NCBI GenBank assembly: GCA_903813345.2
Contig: CAIIXF020000005.1
Location: 13,397,375 to 13,457,374 of the forward strand
DNA from: Owenia fusiformis
Lineage: Eukaryota > Annelida > Polychaeta > Sabellida > Oweniidae
DNA length: 60,000 bases
Reading direction: 5' to 3'
Positions within the stretch are counted from its first letter, which is position 1, and each line of letters begins with the position of its first letter. The notes beneath the pieces were generated by a model. That model did not search any database. It was given only the letters and a program-made list of their open reading frames with translations, and was not told where the DNA came from. Shown one piece after another: positions 45,690 through 56,810 of this stretch. Made by a program: the position numbers and the translations under genes.

Positions 45690-48600
45690 CCGAATTGGAA
45701 TATAATGACCCATATGGTGAGAGAGATATTGTTATGGAGGAGGTGGGACTCACTGATGGTTATTTAACAGGAATAAAGAAGAAAGATAAGAAATTAGATC
45801 AAAAAATTGCGGGGGAGACTTTATGAAAAGTGATCCCATCTCCCTGCACAAAAAGGTTATTGCCTGGGTGCACACTTAGGGATGTAAGCTAACATATATT
45901 TTCTGGCAGACTATTTCTGCATACACTTTGTGCAAAAGATAAGATACTAGAGAATTATGCCTTCTACAATTGGCCCATCTATTCAAGTGTTTTGCCCAGT
46001 TCTCTTAACTCCCATACATTCTGGGTTATTTTAGCACTACCACTTGTGAATTCAGTATAACCATGTGCATGTTTTACACATTTCTTGTGAAGATAGTGGC
46101 ATTTCTGTTTTCTTGACATAAATTGAAGAATGTGTGCTCACTCCATCTTCACCTCAATGTCATCATCATGTTTGGTTATAGCATTAGCAGTAATGTCACC
46201 ATCTGTAGCTCTTTCATGATCTTTTATTATGGCATTGCTAGTAATACCACCATCTGTATGGTTGATATCTTACATCATGTGAGAACTTTGTTTATGTCAA
46301 TGATGACTGATGCTAACCATTAGATTGTTTGTGGAGTTGATACATTGTGAAACATACGGAGTGGGCAAAAATCAATTAGCCCCTTTGTTTTCTTGGTTGA
46401 CCCTGTTCTATGACTGTGTCCACCACATATGAACTGCACTTTGTTTTTGAACTTGATCTTACCAGTTTAATATCAAATAAAGTCTGTTAGATTTGAAGAA
46501 TTGGTTATGTACCCTGAACCACTTGACAACACCCTTACTGAAATATTCTGATGTCAGACATGCAGGCCTGTAGCTGATGCATAAATTCCCAAGGCTACAA
46601 GCTATCAATAATCATGGTGAACTTTGGCACCCGTGAATAAGAGGTCTTGATACTATGATGCCACTTGTGAAATATGGAGGAATCACTGAAAAGAAACATG
46701 TTAGACAGGGAGATTTATATTCAAGATAATTGGAGATGTGTATATATTACTTTTAATGACAATGGAGTAGAATTCCATCCTATTGGCATTCTTTGGTCTG
46801 GTCGTATAACTTGAGTCAGTTTTTGAAGTGGTTGTTAGTTATGTAAGAGCCGGTGATAACAAATTTAAGACCAGTGGAGATGTTGTTGATTCGCATTGAA
46901 CAGATTGAACCATAAAGGAAATGGATGAGATGAGAAGATACACACACTCAATCAAAGTATCCAGATCTGTAACTTTATCTCTTTATGTCCTCCAAAAATT
47001 GTTAAATTGTAAAAGAAGTATGTTTTAGTATCTTAGGTGCAGTAAGAACAAACTGATATCACCTACTTACGTTTCATCTGTATAGCTATCACCACATATA
47101 CCAGAAGTGGCTGGTCTCTGTTTCCTAAAGGAAATCCTGTTGGGATTTGTTGATGGCCACTTACCTAAGTCAAATGGTCAGAAATATCTCTGACCTTACT
47201 AGATCTTAGTTGTTAGGGAGTGGCCCTTATCAACAATATTTCCATTTTCAGTTTTGTATGCTCATTCATGTTATTTTTACGTTATGAGGTAGTATGAACT
47301 GGCTTAGCAAAGGGAAACAAATTGCTCATTACTGATAAGAACAAATGATTGTGCAATTTGTTCTTGGCAAATTTAGAAATTCCTTTACTCAGCATGATGT
47401 AATTTTTCAACCATGCACTCAGTGATTTATGGAAGGAAGTTACCTCATTCGATGTAGGATTCAGGTACAAGTGATACATCAATTCTACCAAGGCCACGCT
47501 CAGCATCAAGAACCTTGATCAAAAAATTGGCATGTTTCCCATTCTTGAAATGAAAATGCCATACCTACTTGTATTTTTCCTTCTCTTGAAAATTGCTCAG
47601 TTAGGTGTATCAATTTCTTGATTCACAATCACATGATTGGTTCTTGATCACATATTCTATGATCCATTGGAATAGAATTCCACTTGAATACATCAACTTT
47701 GACAACTTGATTACTCATTAAAACATATCCTGATAAGGTATCTGATATACCCAATCAGCTATATTTGAAGTGGTTGTGGTTAAAAACGGATGTAGGTCAC
47801 AGAGGTTCTTTTATTTGAGCAATATAAACAAACCAGATTATTGAATTATCTTCTGATAAATAGCACATTGCTCCTCCAAATATTTTGTTCTTTCACAATA
47901 TTTATCTTTGGCAGCAAACATTTATAATTTGTTGCTGTTCTTGTGGGATTATCTAGTGATGCCCAAAGCTTACTATGATTGTTCTCTCTCCCTAGCTGTC
48001 CCCTTCTTGTACCTCTCTCCATACATTTTAAACTTGATATTCTGTCTATGATACTACTTTTTGTATTGCTTGGTTATGTTATGTTCAGGTTATGCCTTAT
48101 GGTGCCACACATATATCATTTGTCCCCTCTCCTATCATTCACCATCTCCCAACCTAGGCTTCCTCCATTTCATTATCTTCCATTTAAAAGCTAAGTCAAA
48201 GATATTTTAGATAGTCATTGTTGGGCATTCATTTCCCTCCTTGTATCTCTTCACCAATTGGTTCATCTCCGTCATTAGGTACATTATCATTATCATGTTC
48301 TAAGCCACTGATACTATGATGTACATTTATGTGGTTGAATTCCATGGTGTTAGAGGTTTAAAGTGTTGGGAGTAGGCTAAGAATGAGATAAGATATGTGA
48401 TGATTTATTTCCCTCAATACTTTGTAGTTAAATATTGTCACTTTGTATCATGTCTTCATCATATACAGGTGTTTAAACAGCTTCATTTACTCACTTTCTA
48501 AGTGTAGATCTACTGTAATTAAAGGATTGAGCAAGGGTTTAATTCATTCATAATGATGGCTTAGATCTCTCGGTAAAATAAAAAGCTTCACACCTTGTTT

Positions 48601-49955
48601 TTGTGTAAGTGTCACTCCCTGTAATGCTTTTTGCTCTGATTATAGTATTGTGGGAACAAATTATATCTTAGAAACAGAATCTTGTTTTTTCATGATTATA
48701 TCTGGCTCAGTTTCTAACAGTATACATATCATTTTCTTACAATGGGTAACTGGTGTTACAGTTTTTTGTGGTACAGGAATGTCAACATATAGATTGTGTT
48801 CTGAAGTCATAGGGAGAAATGCGGAAGAAATCAGGTGAATTACACTGTACCATCAAGGCGCTTATACAAGATCACATGCTGATCGAGAGTTCTCTTTAAG
48901 TATGTTTTTGTTAGATCTCCCATAACTCAGGTTGCTTGAGAAAGCCATTTATGGTTAAAAAAGAGTTTTGATACGATTGTGCTTTTTGTTGTTTTCTTTT
49001 TCACTGGCAACATGCTGATTTCCTTAAAATATCTTTTCGATGACAAATTATGTATATTGACAGAAAAACAACATTTTTAATGACAAAGTTAAATAAACAG
49101 TATTAACTAAGACAATAACATGCCAAGAGTGGAATGACGTTAGAGACCAACAAATTTGATCCTCTGTTATTCTAAATCTGATGACCTCATCAATCAGTTA
49201 ATTAAACTGTGGTCAAAAACAATTTCCTTTTTGATGGATTGCATATTGCTTTGTGTAAACACACTTCTACTTTTGGGATGTAAGATCTAAATATTCAGTC
49301 CACTTGGAAAGTTTGGACATCTTAGCAATCAGGAAGTTTCTTGATGGAAAGAATATTTATGACTTTTTTCTGTTGAATCATTTTGTATTATTTTCAACAG
49401 TATATTTCTTGCTATTCTTGCCAATGTCATGATGGTGTACTTCAACTTTATCCTGTGCATACACCCACCTCCCTGAATATATACATATTGATTGAACCAT
49501 CCCCAGTCCCCTCATATATGAATACATCATAAATCTATTTTGAGCATTTGAAAGGGTCAGTGGAAGCTTCCACAAACTATTTCTTGAAATCTGATAGGTT
49601 TCACCCTAACTGCTGCCATATTTAAGTATCTTTCTATAATCTATAATCCCCAGGACTCTCTAAAATAGAAGAGGTTGAAGATAGTTCAGTATGAAGGGTG
49701 TCATTTCTGTCTTTTCTGTGTACTTTTTGTGAACATTTTTAGCATTCTCTGTTAAGTGGACTGCATTCTTCTATGTTGTTATGCTTTTCAAATATGACAA
49801 TCATGGCATCAGTCTTATTGGCTTGGCACACTGTGATCTGACCATTTAGGACCCCATGGTGTACATCCATCAAGTTGAAAAATGATTTGCCTTTCAACTC
49901 TCTCCCTGGTTCCTCTACATGAGCAGCAAAACTAAAATAACACTGAGTCACATTT
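45690..49955. other. Long non-coding stretch
   Basis: No supported gene. The 62-residue frame at 48650-48838 ends at ATCAG/GTGAAT and begins near an acceptor-like ATTATAG. It is the only exon-like segment here, but it has no recognisable domain and its phase does not follow the exon at 10833. Confidence 0.4.
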
Positions 49956-49959
49956 TAAT

Positions 49960-50115
49960 ATGAAAAATTGAGAGGAATTGGAGGATATTAGGAAGGGAAA
50001 AGTAACATTTGATATGGGAAACACTTCAAAATATATAAAAATACCAGAAACATATAACCTTCAGTCACATTTTAGAGAGATATGGAGTGAATAAAGCATG
50101 ATGTGATGTGAAATT
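49960..50115 (+). repeat. Dispersed repeat R1, copy 4
   Basis: TCACATTTTAGAGAGATATGGAGTGAATAAAGCATGA-like text parallels the end of the other R1 copies. Confidence 0.4.
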
Positions 50116-50644
50116 TTCAGTTTAGGTCTAAGCATTCACCCCCAGCATCTTCTAGTAGTATTTCACAGCCCTTGACCTTTTCACTTAGACACCAATCATT
50201 CTTTTCTGCCATGTTGTACTTGTTTACATGCAAGATTCATTCATTCTCTATACTATACATGTACTGTTGTAAATAGGTATGTATGACATGAATAATATGA
50301 ATTAGTTTTTATACATTCTTTCTGGTAAATGTTGGTCAGAGTTTGTTTTTGACACAAACATCGTAGTCTTCCAGAAGATCAACAATGGGCAACATTAGTC
50401 CCATATCCAAACACTGATCTCAGCATCCAATACATTTTGATCAATAAAGCAAGCCACAAGAACACAATTTCTTAAATTGTGGCAAGTGGAATGGAGTTGT
50501 TTTCCTATCACTCTGAGAAGAGCTACTTGTAATTGATTTTGACTTCACATCAGTTTTTTGTAAAATCTCTGTTATCATGAATTGAAAAGTGGAACAGGTG
50601 ATCTTCATATACAATTGATAACAAAGCAGTTCAACAACAGATAT

Positions 50645-50700
50645 TTCCTCCTCCCCCTCAACAACATCCTCCCCTCAATAGCATCCTCCCTCTCAATATT
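50645..50700 (+). repeat. Pyrimidine-rich CAACATCCTCCCCT repeats
   Basis: Three approximate copies of CTCAACAACATCCTCCCCTC-like text. Confidence 0.5.
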
Positions 50701-52108
50701 ACTTTGCGTATGATGGCATTTAACTTCAATATAAATGAGAGTTATCATAGAAAGGAAAGTGATAAACTGAGTCTACATATCAATCATCTAACAATTTTTT
50801 ATTTCAGAAGAAATAATTAAGATGCCTTAAAACATAGTAATACTTGGTTACAAGGGTTGCTCAAAGGATTCATCTTCCTCTCTCACCATACTGTCTTTCT
50901 TAACTAATATTTTGATTATACTTCTGACTAATAACACCAGCTTTCTAGTTATGAAGATTTTCGAGGTCATACAATCGATAAATCAAACAGATTTTGAACT
51001 GTTTATCACACTGGAGAAAAACAACAATTTGTTAAGTCATATGCCAGATGCTAAAACCTGATCAAAGTAAACATTTTCCAAATATTCCAATCTTGAGCAA
51101 TGTGCAAGAAATGCACAAAGGGCAACATAAAAGAATATATTTTAAAAAACAATTGCAATTATGAGAGAGTGTTATGTTGGACATTTTAGATGGCTGTTTC
51201 TAAGAATGAGCTAGATGTCTCACAGAGACTAGAGATCAGTAGAGAAGGCTCTCATTTTGTTTTATTAATGGCTAGTTTGGATTTTCTTGTACAAAATTAA
51301 CTTACTTTTTCATAATATTGGGCAGATGGCTAGTGCCACACTGTTCAGATGCAGCTTTGAAAAACATGCAGCTTATGATGCAGGAACATATAGCTTACGT
51401 ATATATACCAGAAGATTTAGATATGTAATAGAATATATAACTGATATACTAGAACAGTGTACATAAAACACAAGTTTTATAGTTTTATGAGGACAAACCA
51501 GATACTATGTTATGGCCACTGAGATAGTAATAATCTATGTTATCTTTGTTCAGATATACTCAGCATAAAAGTCAGAATTATGGAGCAATGATAGATCTTC
51601 TTTATGTTTCACCTAGTGGAAGATAGACCAAATCCAAGCACCAGAATTATGCTAATGCTATGGGCATGTTTTGTATTACTGTATGAACATAAGGGCTGCT
51701 TTTAATGTGGCGTTGGATTTGTACTTTGATGTATCTATTTTGCCATGTTGAATTATGGTTTCTTTAATATGCTATGACTTTGCTTTGGAAGCATATATGG
51801 ATGCAGCCATTTATGTTGCCGTTTGCTGCTTGTAGGTCAATCTCTTGTTTTGTTAATGTTGCATTATGATCTTTCTCTATATAGTATTCACGAGATCAAA
51901 AACTCTATAAATGTTTAGTGCATTGCATCATCTAAGTCGTGTACATTAGTGTTGTGGCCAAAGGCATCACCTTGGTGGTGTTAAACATAAACTGTGATTA
52001 CTAATGTTACATTGTAAGTAGTGTGGGTGGCATTCCTTCAGTTATACAGCAGAGCAAATCTTTTATGGTATCTCTATCAACAGTCTCAATCTTTTTTACC
52101 ACTTTATA
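50701..52108. other. Non-coding flank of the retrotransposon
   Basis: No gene seen. The left host junction of the retrotransposon is at 52108/52109, defined by where the two B copies diverge. Confidence 0.45.
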
Positions 52109-52287
52109 GGTTTTATGCACTAACTAAGTTATTCTATTTAACCGAAATACAGGCATTAAGCTTTGATACTAAACACGTGTGCGAGCCTTGGGAGCCTCTC
52201 AAGCGTGAAAACACCCTTACCTGGTGTTAAACCTAAAATTACAGCTAATATCCTGAATCGGTTAAAGGTGGGGTCTGAATACCCGCC
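52109..52287 (-). repeat. Split direct repeat B2
   Basis: Identical to 52691-52869 at all 179 positions as read. Forms the outer 3' edge of the element. The + strand frame at 52021-52230 crosses it and is a shadow. Confidence 0.95.
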
Positions 52288-52690
52288 CCACCTGCGATAC
52301 CTAAAGGTGCCCGTCCGGGTACCTGAGACCTGAAAAAAGGTAAAAAGAGGGAGGAAGAATAGGGGAGGAGGAGGGAAAATAAAATCACTCTTACCTCTAA
52401 ATTTATGCTGAAAAGCGATGAAAATAATGGAAAACTTGCTTCTTATAAATCAGTCAGGATCAAGCAGAAGAATGGCGGAAAATCTGAGGTGACGCTATCT
52501 GTGATTGGTTGAAGCTGGTCACGTGACTTCTTACGTATGCAACACCTCGTAATCTTATTGGAGGAGAATGATGTCATCCTAACTTGGGAAAGCTGAACAA
52601 GGTGGAAGCACAAGAGGTAACTCCCCAGAAACACACACAAGAGAGACTCCCTTAGCTGTTCATAAATACAATTATTTTGCTCATAATTGT
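52288..52690 (-). promoter_or_regulatory. Split repeat A2 with minus-strand promoter and intron signals
   Basis: On the minus strand, in order: CCAAT (52561-52557), the E-box CACGTG (52525-52520), CCAAT (52508-52504), a TATA box TTTATAA (52449-52443), then a donor AG/GTAAGAG with the intron starting at 52394, and an acceptor TTTTTTCAG at about 52340-52330. In split-repeat elements A1 (identical to A2) sits at the 5' end and should supply the promoter. Here only A2 survives, so transcription from it would run through B2 into host DNA to the left. Confidence 0.6.
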
Positions 52691-52869
52691 GGTTTTATGC
52701 ACTAACTAAGTTATTCTATTTAACCGAAATACAGGCATTAAGCTTTGATACTAAACACGTGTGCGAGCCTTGGGAGCCTCTCAAGCGTGAAAACACCCTT
52801 ACCTGGTGTTAAACCTAAAATTACAGCTAATATCCTGAATCGGTTAAAGGTGGGGTCTGAATACCCGCC
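52691..52869 (-). repeat. Split direct repeat B1
   Basis: First copy of B in the minus-strand direction, 455 bases downstream of the recombinase stop. Confidence 0.95.
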
Positions 52870-53324
52870 ACAACAAAGAACTGTACTTATCCCAATTTTT
52901 TAACCCGCCAGTTACTTTGTGGCCCCACCAACTTAGTAAGTGTAAAACAAATAAATCAAGAAAATTTGAGTTTCTAAAATGTATTAGTACGTAAAGAATA
53001 ACAACTACAACAAGTCAATCCCATGTAAATATCTTAATTTTCAGAAGACTATAAATTGACATAAACATTTTCTTGAGACTGATGAAATGACTAAATATAG
53101 TAATACTTGACTATCCTTATTATATAAAGAATAGAGTGACCAGTTGTGGTTCAAATACAAAATAAACCCCACTACGTATAAAAAGTCCTGTTGTATAACA
53201 GTCTCTGAGCTAACAATATATATGAAGTTTGATAATAAAATATACTATCACAATGATTGGTGCCTCAGCATAAAATGAGCTGTCTGGCTTACATCTAATA
53301 TTGCTTGAAAGTGTAACCTAGTTA
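52870..53324 (-). other. Retrotransposon 3' untranslated region
   Basis: Between the recombinase stop and B1. AT-rich, with no frame. Confidence 0.7.
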
Positions 53325-54164
53325 TTAGCGTATATACAGTTTGAAAGTGTCCGACTTCCACCTCCCTAAATCCCTTATTTGTGAGTCTGATAATCCCCTT
53401 GCTGCCGCGTATGTGGCACCCCCTATACGGAAACTATGACTTTTGAATCGAGTGGGATCAAAATTACCAGCACGTAGCACGAAGTTGAGGTGGTCAGTAA
53501 AATGTGACCTTTTTACTGGAGATCCATTCTCAAGTAAAAAGAGTTGATTGTGACCCATACCTTGTCGGACCTTTAGATAAGATTCTAAGTGTTGAACTGG
53601 ACATACATCGGATTGTTGCGGGTTTAAAGCTATTTTGTGAATTTTGTTAGGCTTCGCATGTTTGAAAGAGTCGAGTATGACATGATATGTATTTTGAGAT
53701 CTAGAAACATTTTGTATGGATATTGCATGATTTGATTTATAAGCCCAAGTGATTTCACTAACCCTCAAAAGACCGAAAAAAGCAGTAGTAAACATAGCAT
53801 TGAAGAGTTTCAGGTGAAAGTCAGACAAATTCATTGAAGAGTTGATGCTTATCAGCTTTTGTAAAATTGATAAGGAGATCGGAAGGCGAGAATCACAAGA
53901 TGGGTTAAGTTTTCCTAATCCAATTAAAGTTTGCCTTACCAAATAAGTATTGGTTGGGTCCATATACCCTCCTAACTTAAAATGGTAGCTCAAAGCTGAG
54001 ATGAAAGTTCTTATAGATGATGGTTTGTAAGATTTGGCTAAATATTGACAAAATAGAGCGACTGTAGTTGGGTCACATGTATCCAAATGAAATCCCGTAT
54101 CATATTGGAAAGTGTTCCACAATTCCAACACCCTCGCATAAGTTTGCTTCGTACTTGGAGCCAA
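53325..54164 (-). CDS. Tyrosine recombinase of the retrotransposon
   Basis: This enzyme would integrate the element as a circular DNA without target duplication. The 279-residue frame has an N-terminal SAM-like region (about 1-90, beginning APSTKQTYARVLELW) and a C-terminal catalytic domain. The tetrad residues are visible: Arg134 in LLRVSEI, His243 and Arg246 in HSFRIGGAT, Trp269 in the GRW position often taken by His, and the nucleophile Tyr277 in LYIR, two residues from the stop. The codon at 54164 is TTG, not ATG. The frame stays open upstream into the RT frame (residues such as LAAELNKTIDAA), so the protein is probably made by frameshift or as a fusion rather than from a separate start. 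No defect is seen. Length and motifs fit DIRS/Ngaro recombinases. Confidence 0.92.
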   Translation of the reverse strand: MAPSTKQTYARVLELWNTFQYDTGFHLDTCDPTTVALFCQYLAKSYKPSSIRTFISALSYHFKLGGYMDPTNTYLVRQTLIGLGKLNPSCDSRLPISLSILQKLISINSSMNLSDFHLKLFNAMFTTAFFGLLRVSEITWAYKSNHAISIQNVSRSQNTYHVILDSFKHAKPNKIHKIALNPQQSDVCPVQHLESYLKVRQGMGHNQLFLLENGSPVKRSHFTDHLNFVLRAGNFDPTRFKSHSFRIGGATYAAARGLSDSQIRDLGRWKSDTFKLYIR

Positions 54165-54184
54165 AGCTGCGTCAATTGTTTTGT

Positions 54185-56245
54185 TTAGCTCTGCAGCCAG
54201 TTGCTGAGTGTCCAGCTCTTGGGCAGGACCACGGGTGCACTCTCTGCCTCTGGTGCCGCCTTTCTGAAACCCTGTAAATTGAATCGAGAAAGGTGGTCAG
54301 CTGCAATGTTCAATTTCCCCGGGATGTGTTCACAACGAAAAGAAATGTTATTTTGTAGTGCACATAAAGTGAACTTTCTTAACAGAACCATAATATCCTT
54401 GTCCTTCGATGAAGATTTGTTAATAATGTAGGAAATAGCCTCATTGTCACAGAAAATAGTAATATTTTTGTTTTTCAATTGATCAGCCCAAAGGTGAAAA
54501 GCAACTACTATGGGGAAGAGTTCAAGCAATGCTATATTTAAATTGGATTCTTGTTCATCCCATGAGCCATTGAACCATTGGTTGTCAAATATGGCCCCGA
54601 ATCCCAAAGTCCCTGATGCATCCGAGAATAACGATATCCCATCATCCTGTTCCCATGAGTTATGAAAAAACCCTTTGCCATTAAAGTTATCAAGAAAGAC
54701 CTTCCACGTCAATAAGTCCGCTCTAGCTTCGCAATTCAAGCGAATTTTAAACTGAGGCCGAGAAACCCCGATTGTTAAATTGATGAGACGACGCAAAAAG
54801 GCTCTACCCGCCGGAATGACATAACAACAAAAATTTAGGAGGCCGATGATACTTTGAAGATCTCTCAGCGAAACTTTTTTGCATCTATACAGTTGATCAA
54901 TCAAATTTTTTGCCTTGTCCAGTTTATCAATTGGTAACCTAGCTTCCTGTTGAATTGAATCCAATTCAATTCCCGCAAATGACATGACAGTATCTGGGCC
55001 TAGTGTTTTTTCCTTCGATATGGGGACACCAATTGTTTCGCACAAACTTACAAAACTGTTCAGATCCTCCTCACATTTGTCCTTGTCAATATTTACTATA
55101 AAGAAATCGTCCAAGATATGAACCACTTTAGGAATATTCAACACGTATTTTGCAGTCCATTCCAGAGCCGAACTTAAGGTCTCAAAAAGTTGGCATGAAT
55201 GTCTCAGTCCCATAGGAAGTCTTGTGTCAAAGTAAAACTTGTTTTCTAAAGACATCCCTAACAAAAAGTGAAAGTCCTTGTGAATTGGGACAATTCTGAA
55301 TGCACTTTCTATGTCTGTCTTACTCATGAAGGCTGACGGACCTGCATCCCGAACTAGCTCGATAGCTTCATCAACTGAACCATATTTGACTGTTGCATAT
55401 TTTTCGTCAATTCCGTCATTTACCGAAAAACCTTCTGGGTGAGACAGATGATGAATGAAGCGAAACTTTCCCACCGTTTTCTTCGGAACTACCCCTATGG
55501 GGGAAATTACCAAGTTCTTAAAGGGTGGGCTTGTGAAAGGACCTGCAATGTGACCAAGATCGATTTCGGATTGTAATTTGTTATGAAGAGCTTCAGGGTT
55601 GTCTTTTGGGATTGCTAGATTTTTACTTGAAGAACAAGGGAGATCCCCAAAGTAGGGAATGGCAAAACCGTTGGAGAAACCTTCAAATAGGAAATTACGA
55701 ATGTCTGTATCGTAGCCTTCAAGAATATCGAAAAGGACTAAAGGATTCACTGGAGTGTCTTGTACAAAACAGTCGGGATAAGGCGAAATTTTATTTTCGT
55801 CGATAAAAGTTTTTATTGGATTTGATGTCATGTCAATTTCGTTTGAAAGGCTGGGTCTTGTTTTTCCTTTTGTTGTCAAACTTGCTACGATTTCCCCATC
55901 CATTTTCCTCTTTCTTATTGTTGCAATCTGTAACCCTGTGGTCGCCCTTGCAGCTTGAGCAAATGTGGGATCTTGGGCATGTAGAGTGAGGACAGAACTT
56001 CCCTGAATTCCATTGATTGCAAATGGCACGAAAAGAATTGTTCTTTCCATTCTGACCTTTGCCATTGGGTTTCCACTTCCCTTGAACTTGTCTAGGCACT
56101 CTGTGTACCCATGTCGCCTCAAGCATGAAATCGTTATACCATGTATGCCATTGAAGTCCATGTTTCTTATTCTCCCTGAATCTTTCGCCATAGTATCTCC
56201 AGTTGCTCTCGGGATTATTAGAGAGCTCCCTAATCTTGTCACCAT
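54185..56245 (-). CDS. Reverse transcriptase-RNase H polyprotein of the retrotransposon
   Basis: The frame has 686 residues, but residues 1 to about 137 lie over gag in another frame and may not be a real start. Translation could come from a frameshift in the 413-base overlap. Reverse transcriptase motifs: the GVVPKK and FRFIHHLSHP region (about 251-270), the catalytic Asp311 in SKTDIESAFRIVPI, LPMGLRHSC (343-351), and the ILDD box with Asp379-Asp380. RNase H: Asp542 in LFSDASG, Glu575 in ALLELFP, Asp600 in IFCDNEA, Asp650 in AADHLSR. All catalytic acids are present. The chain ends 36 residues after the last RNase H motif with no methyltransferase domain. It copies the element's RNA into DNA, probably inside Gag particles. 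No internal stops, so this part looks functional. Confidence 0.95.
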   Translation of the reverse strand: MVTRLGSSLIIPRATGDTMAKDSGRIRNMDFNGIHGITISCLRRHGYTECLDKFKGSGNPMAKVRMERTILFVPFAINGIQGSSVLTLHAQDPTFAQAARATTGLQIATIRKRKMDGEIVASLTTKGKTRPSLSNEIDMTSNPIKTFIDENKISPYPDCFVQDTPVNPLVLFDILEGYDTDIRNFLFEGFSNGFAIPYFGDLPCSSSKNLAIPKDNPEALHNKLQSEIDLGHIAGPFTSPPFKNLVISPIGVVPKKTVGKFRFIHHLSHPEGFSVNDGIDEKYATVKYGSVDEAIELVRDAGPSAFMSKTDIESAFRIVPIHKDFHFLLGMSLENKFYFDTRLPMGLRHSCQLFETLSSALEWTAKYVLNIPKVVHILDDFFIVNIDKDKCEEDLNSFVSLCETIGVPISKEKTLGPDTVMSFAGIELDSIQQEARLPIDKLDKAKNLIDQLYRCKKVSLRDLQSIIGLLNFCCYVIPAGRAFLRRLINLTIGVSRPQFKIRLNCEARADLLTWKVFLDNFNGKGFFHNSWEQDDGISLFSDASGTLGFGAIFDNQWFNGSWDEQESNLNIALLELFPIVVAFHLWADQLKNKNITIFCDNEAISYIINKSSSKDKDIMVLLRKFTLCALQNNISFRCEHIPGKLNIAADHLSRFNLQGFRKAAPEAESAPVVLPKSWTLSNWLQS

Positions 56246-56810
56246 ATTTAATCAAGTTTGCGGCCTCGTGACTATGTTGTCTTATGTAAGTTGTACAGAA
56301 GATATTGAAGGCCTGTTGCCATTCTTTATAAGAGAGATCTTGATCATCTTTCTCTGGCGCTATGATGAGCATAGACTCGCCGTCATCTTGTTGTTTCTGT
56401 TCGAATTGAAAAGCTGGCTTCTTTTTCTTTTTCTTGACTGAGGCTGGCAATAAGGTTTTGAAATCTATATATTCTTCACTAATGATCTTTTGTTTAGTTG
56501 CCTCATTAAGGTGAGAATCTAATGGTGCAGACCATGAGAACTGGGAAGGATTACCCATACCTGTCAGAATGCGTGGTCCAATCGGGATGCCATTGTATAG
56601 TGTGTTCTGAAGACCTGTGGCTCCTGAATTAGGGACCTGAACTAAAGTACCCTGAGTTGAACCATTTGTATTGAGCTGGTTGATCGGGAAATGTCCCCTT
56701 TGCGTATTAATGGGACCAATGCCAGGTTGTATGAACTGGTTGTGAGACATCTGCGGGATAGGGTTTGCCTGAGGGCCCATGTACCCTAATTGGCTCTGTT
56801 GTACTGGCAT
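55833..56810 (-). CDS. Gag-like protein of the retrotransposon, N-terminus truncated
   Basis: Predicted RNA-binding structural protein of 325 residues from the first ATG. The first 100 residues are Gln/Asn/Pro/Gly-rich. A lysine run (about 126-131) is followed by a helical segment rich in Trp and charged residues (about 160-240). Two zinc fingers follow: C-x8-C-x4-C-x3-H (Cys264, Cys273, Cys278, His282) and C-x2-C-x3-H-x4-C (Cys284, Cys287, His291, Cys296), then a basic tail. The frame is open for another 24 codons upstream of the ATG before a TGA at about 56883-56885, without a start, so the true N-terminus is probably lost or lies on an upstream exon. The 3' 413 bases overlap the RT frame. 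Confidence 0.8.
   Translation of the reverse strand: MPVQQSQLGYMGPQANPIPQMSHNQFIQPGIGPINTQRGHFPINQLNTNGSTQGTLVQVPNSGATGLQNTLYNGIPIGPRILTGMGNPSQFSWSAPLDSHLNEATKQKIISEEYIDFKTLLPASVKKKKKKPAFQFEQKQQDDGESMLIIAPEKDDQDLSYKEWQQAFNIFCTTYIRQHSHEAANLIKYGDKIRELSNNPESNWRYYGERFRENKKHGLQWHTWYNDFMLEATWVHRVPRQVQGKWKPNGKGQNGKNNSFRAICNQWNSGKFCPHSTCPRSHICSSCKGDHRVTDCNNKKEENGWGNRSKFDNKRKNKTQPFKRN

Noticed and set aside
48650-48838. Internal exon with GTGAAT donor
   Set aside because: No recognisable domain, phase inconsistent with the 10833 exon, and Cys/Ile/Phe-rich chance-like composition.
52443-52640. 65-residue minus-strand protein
   Set aside because: It lies wholly within the A2 repeat over the promoter motifs and has no domain.
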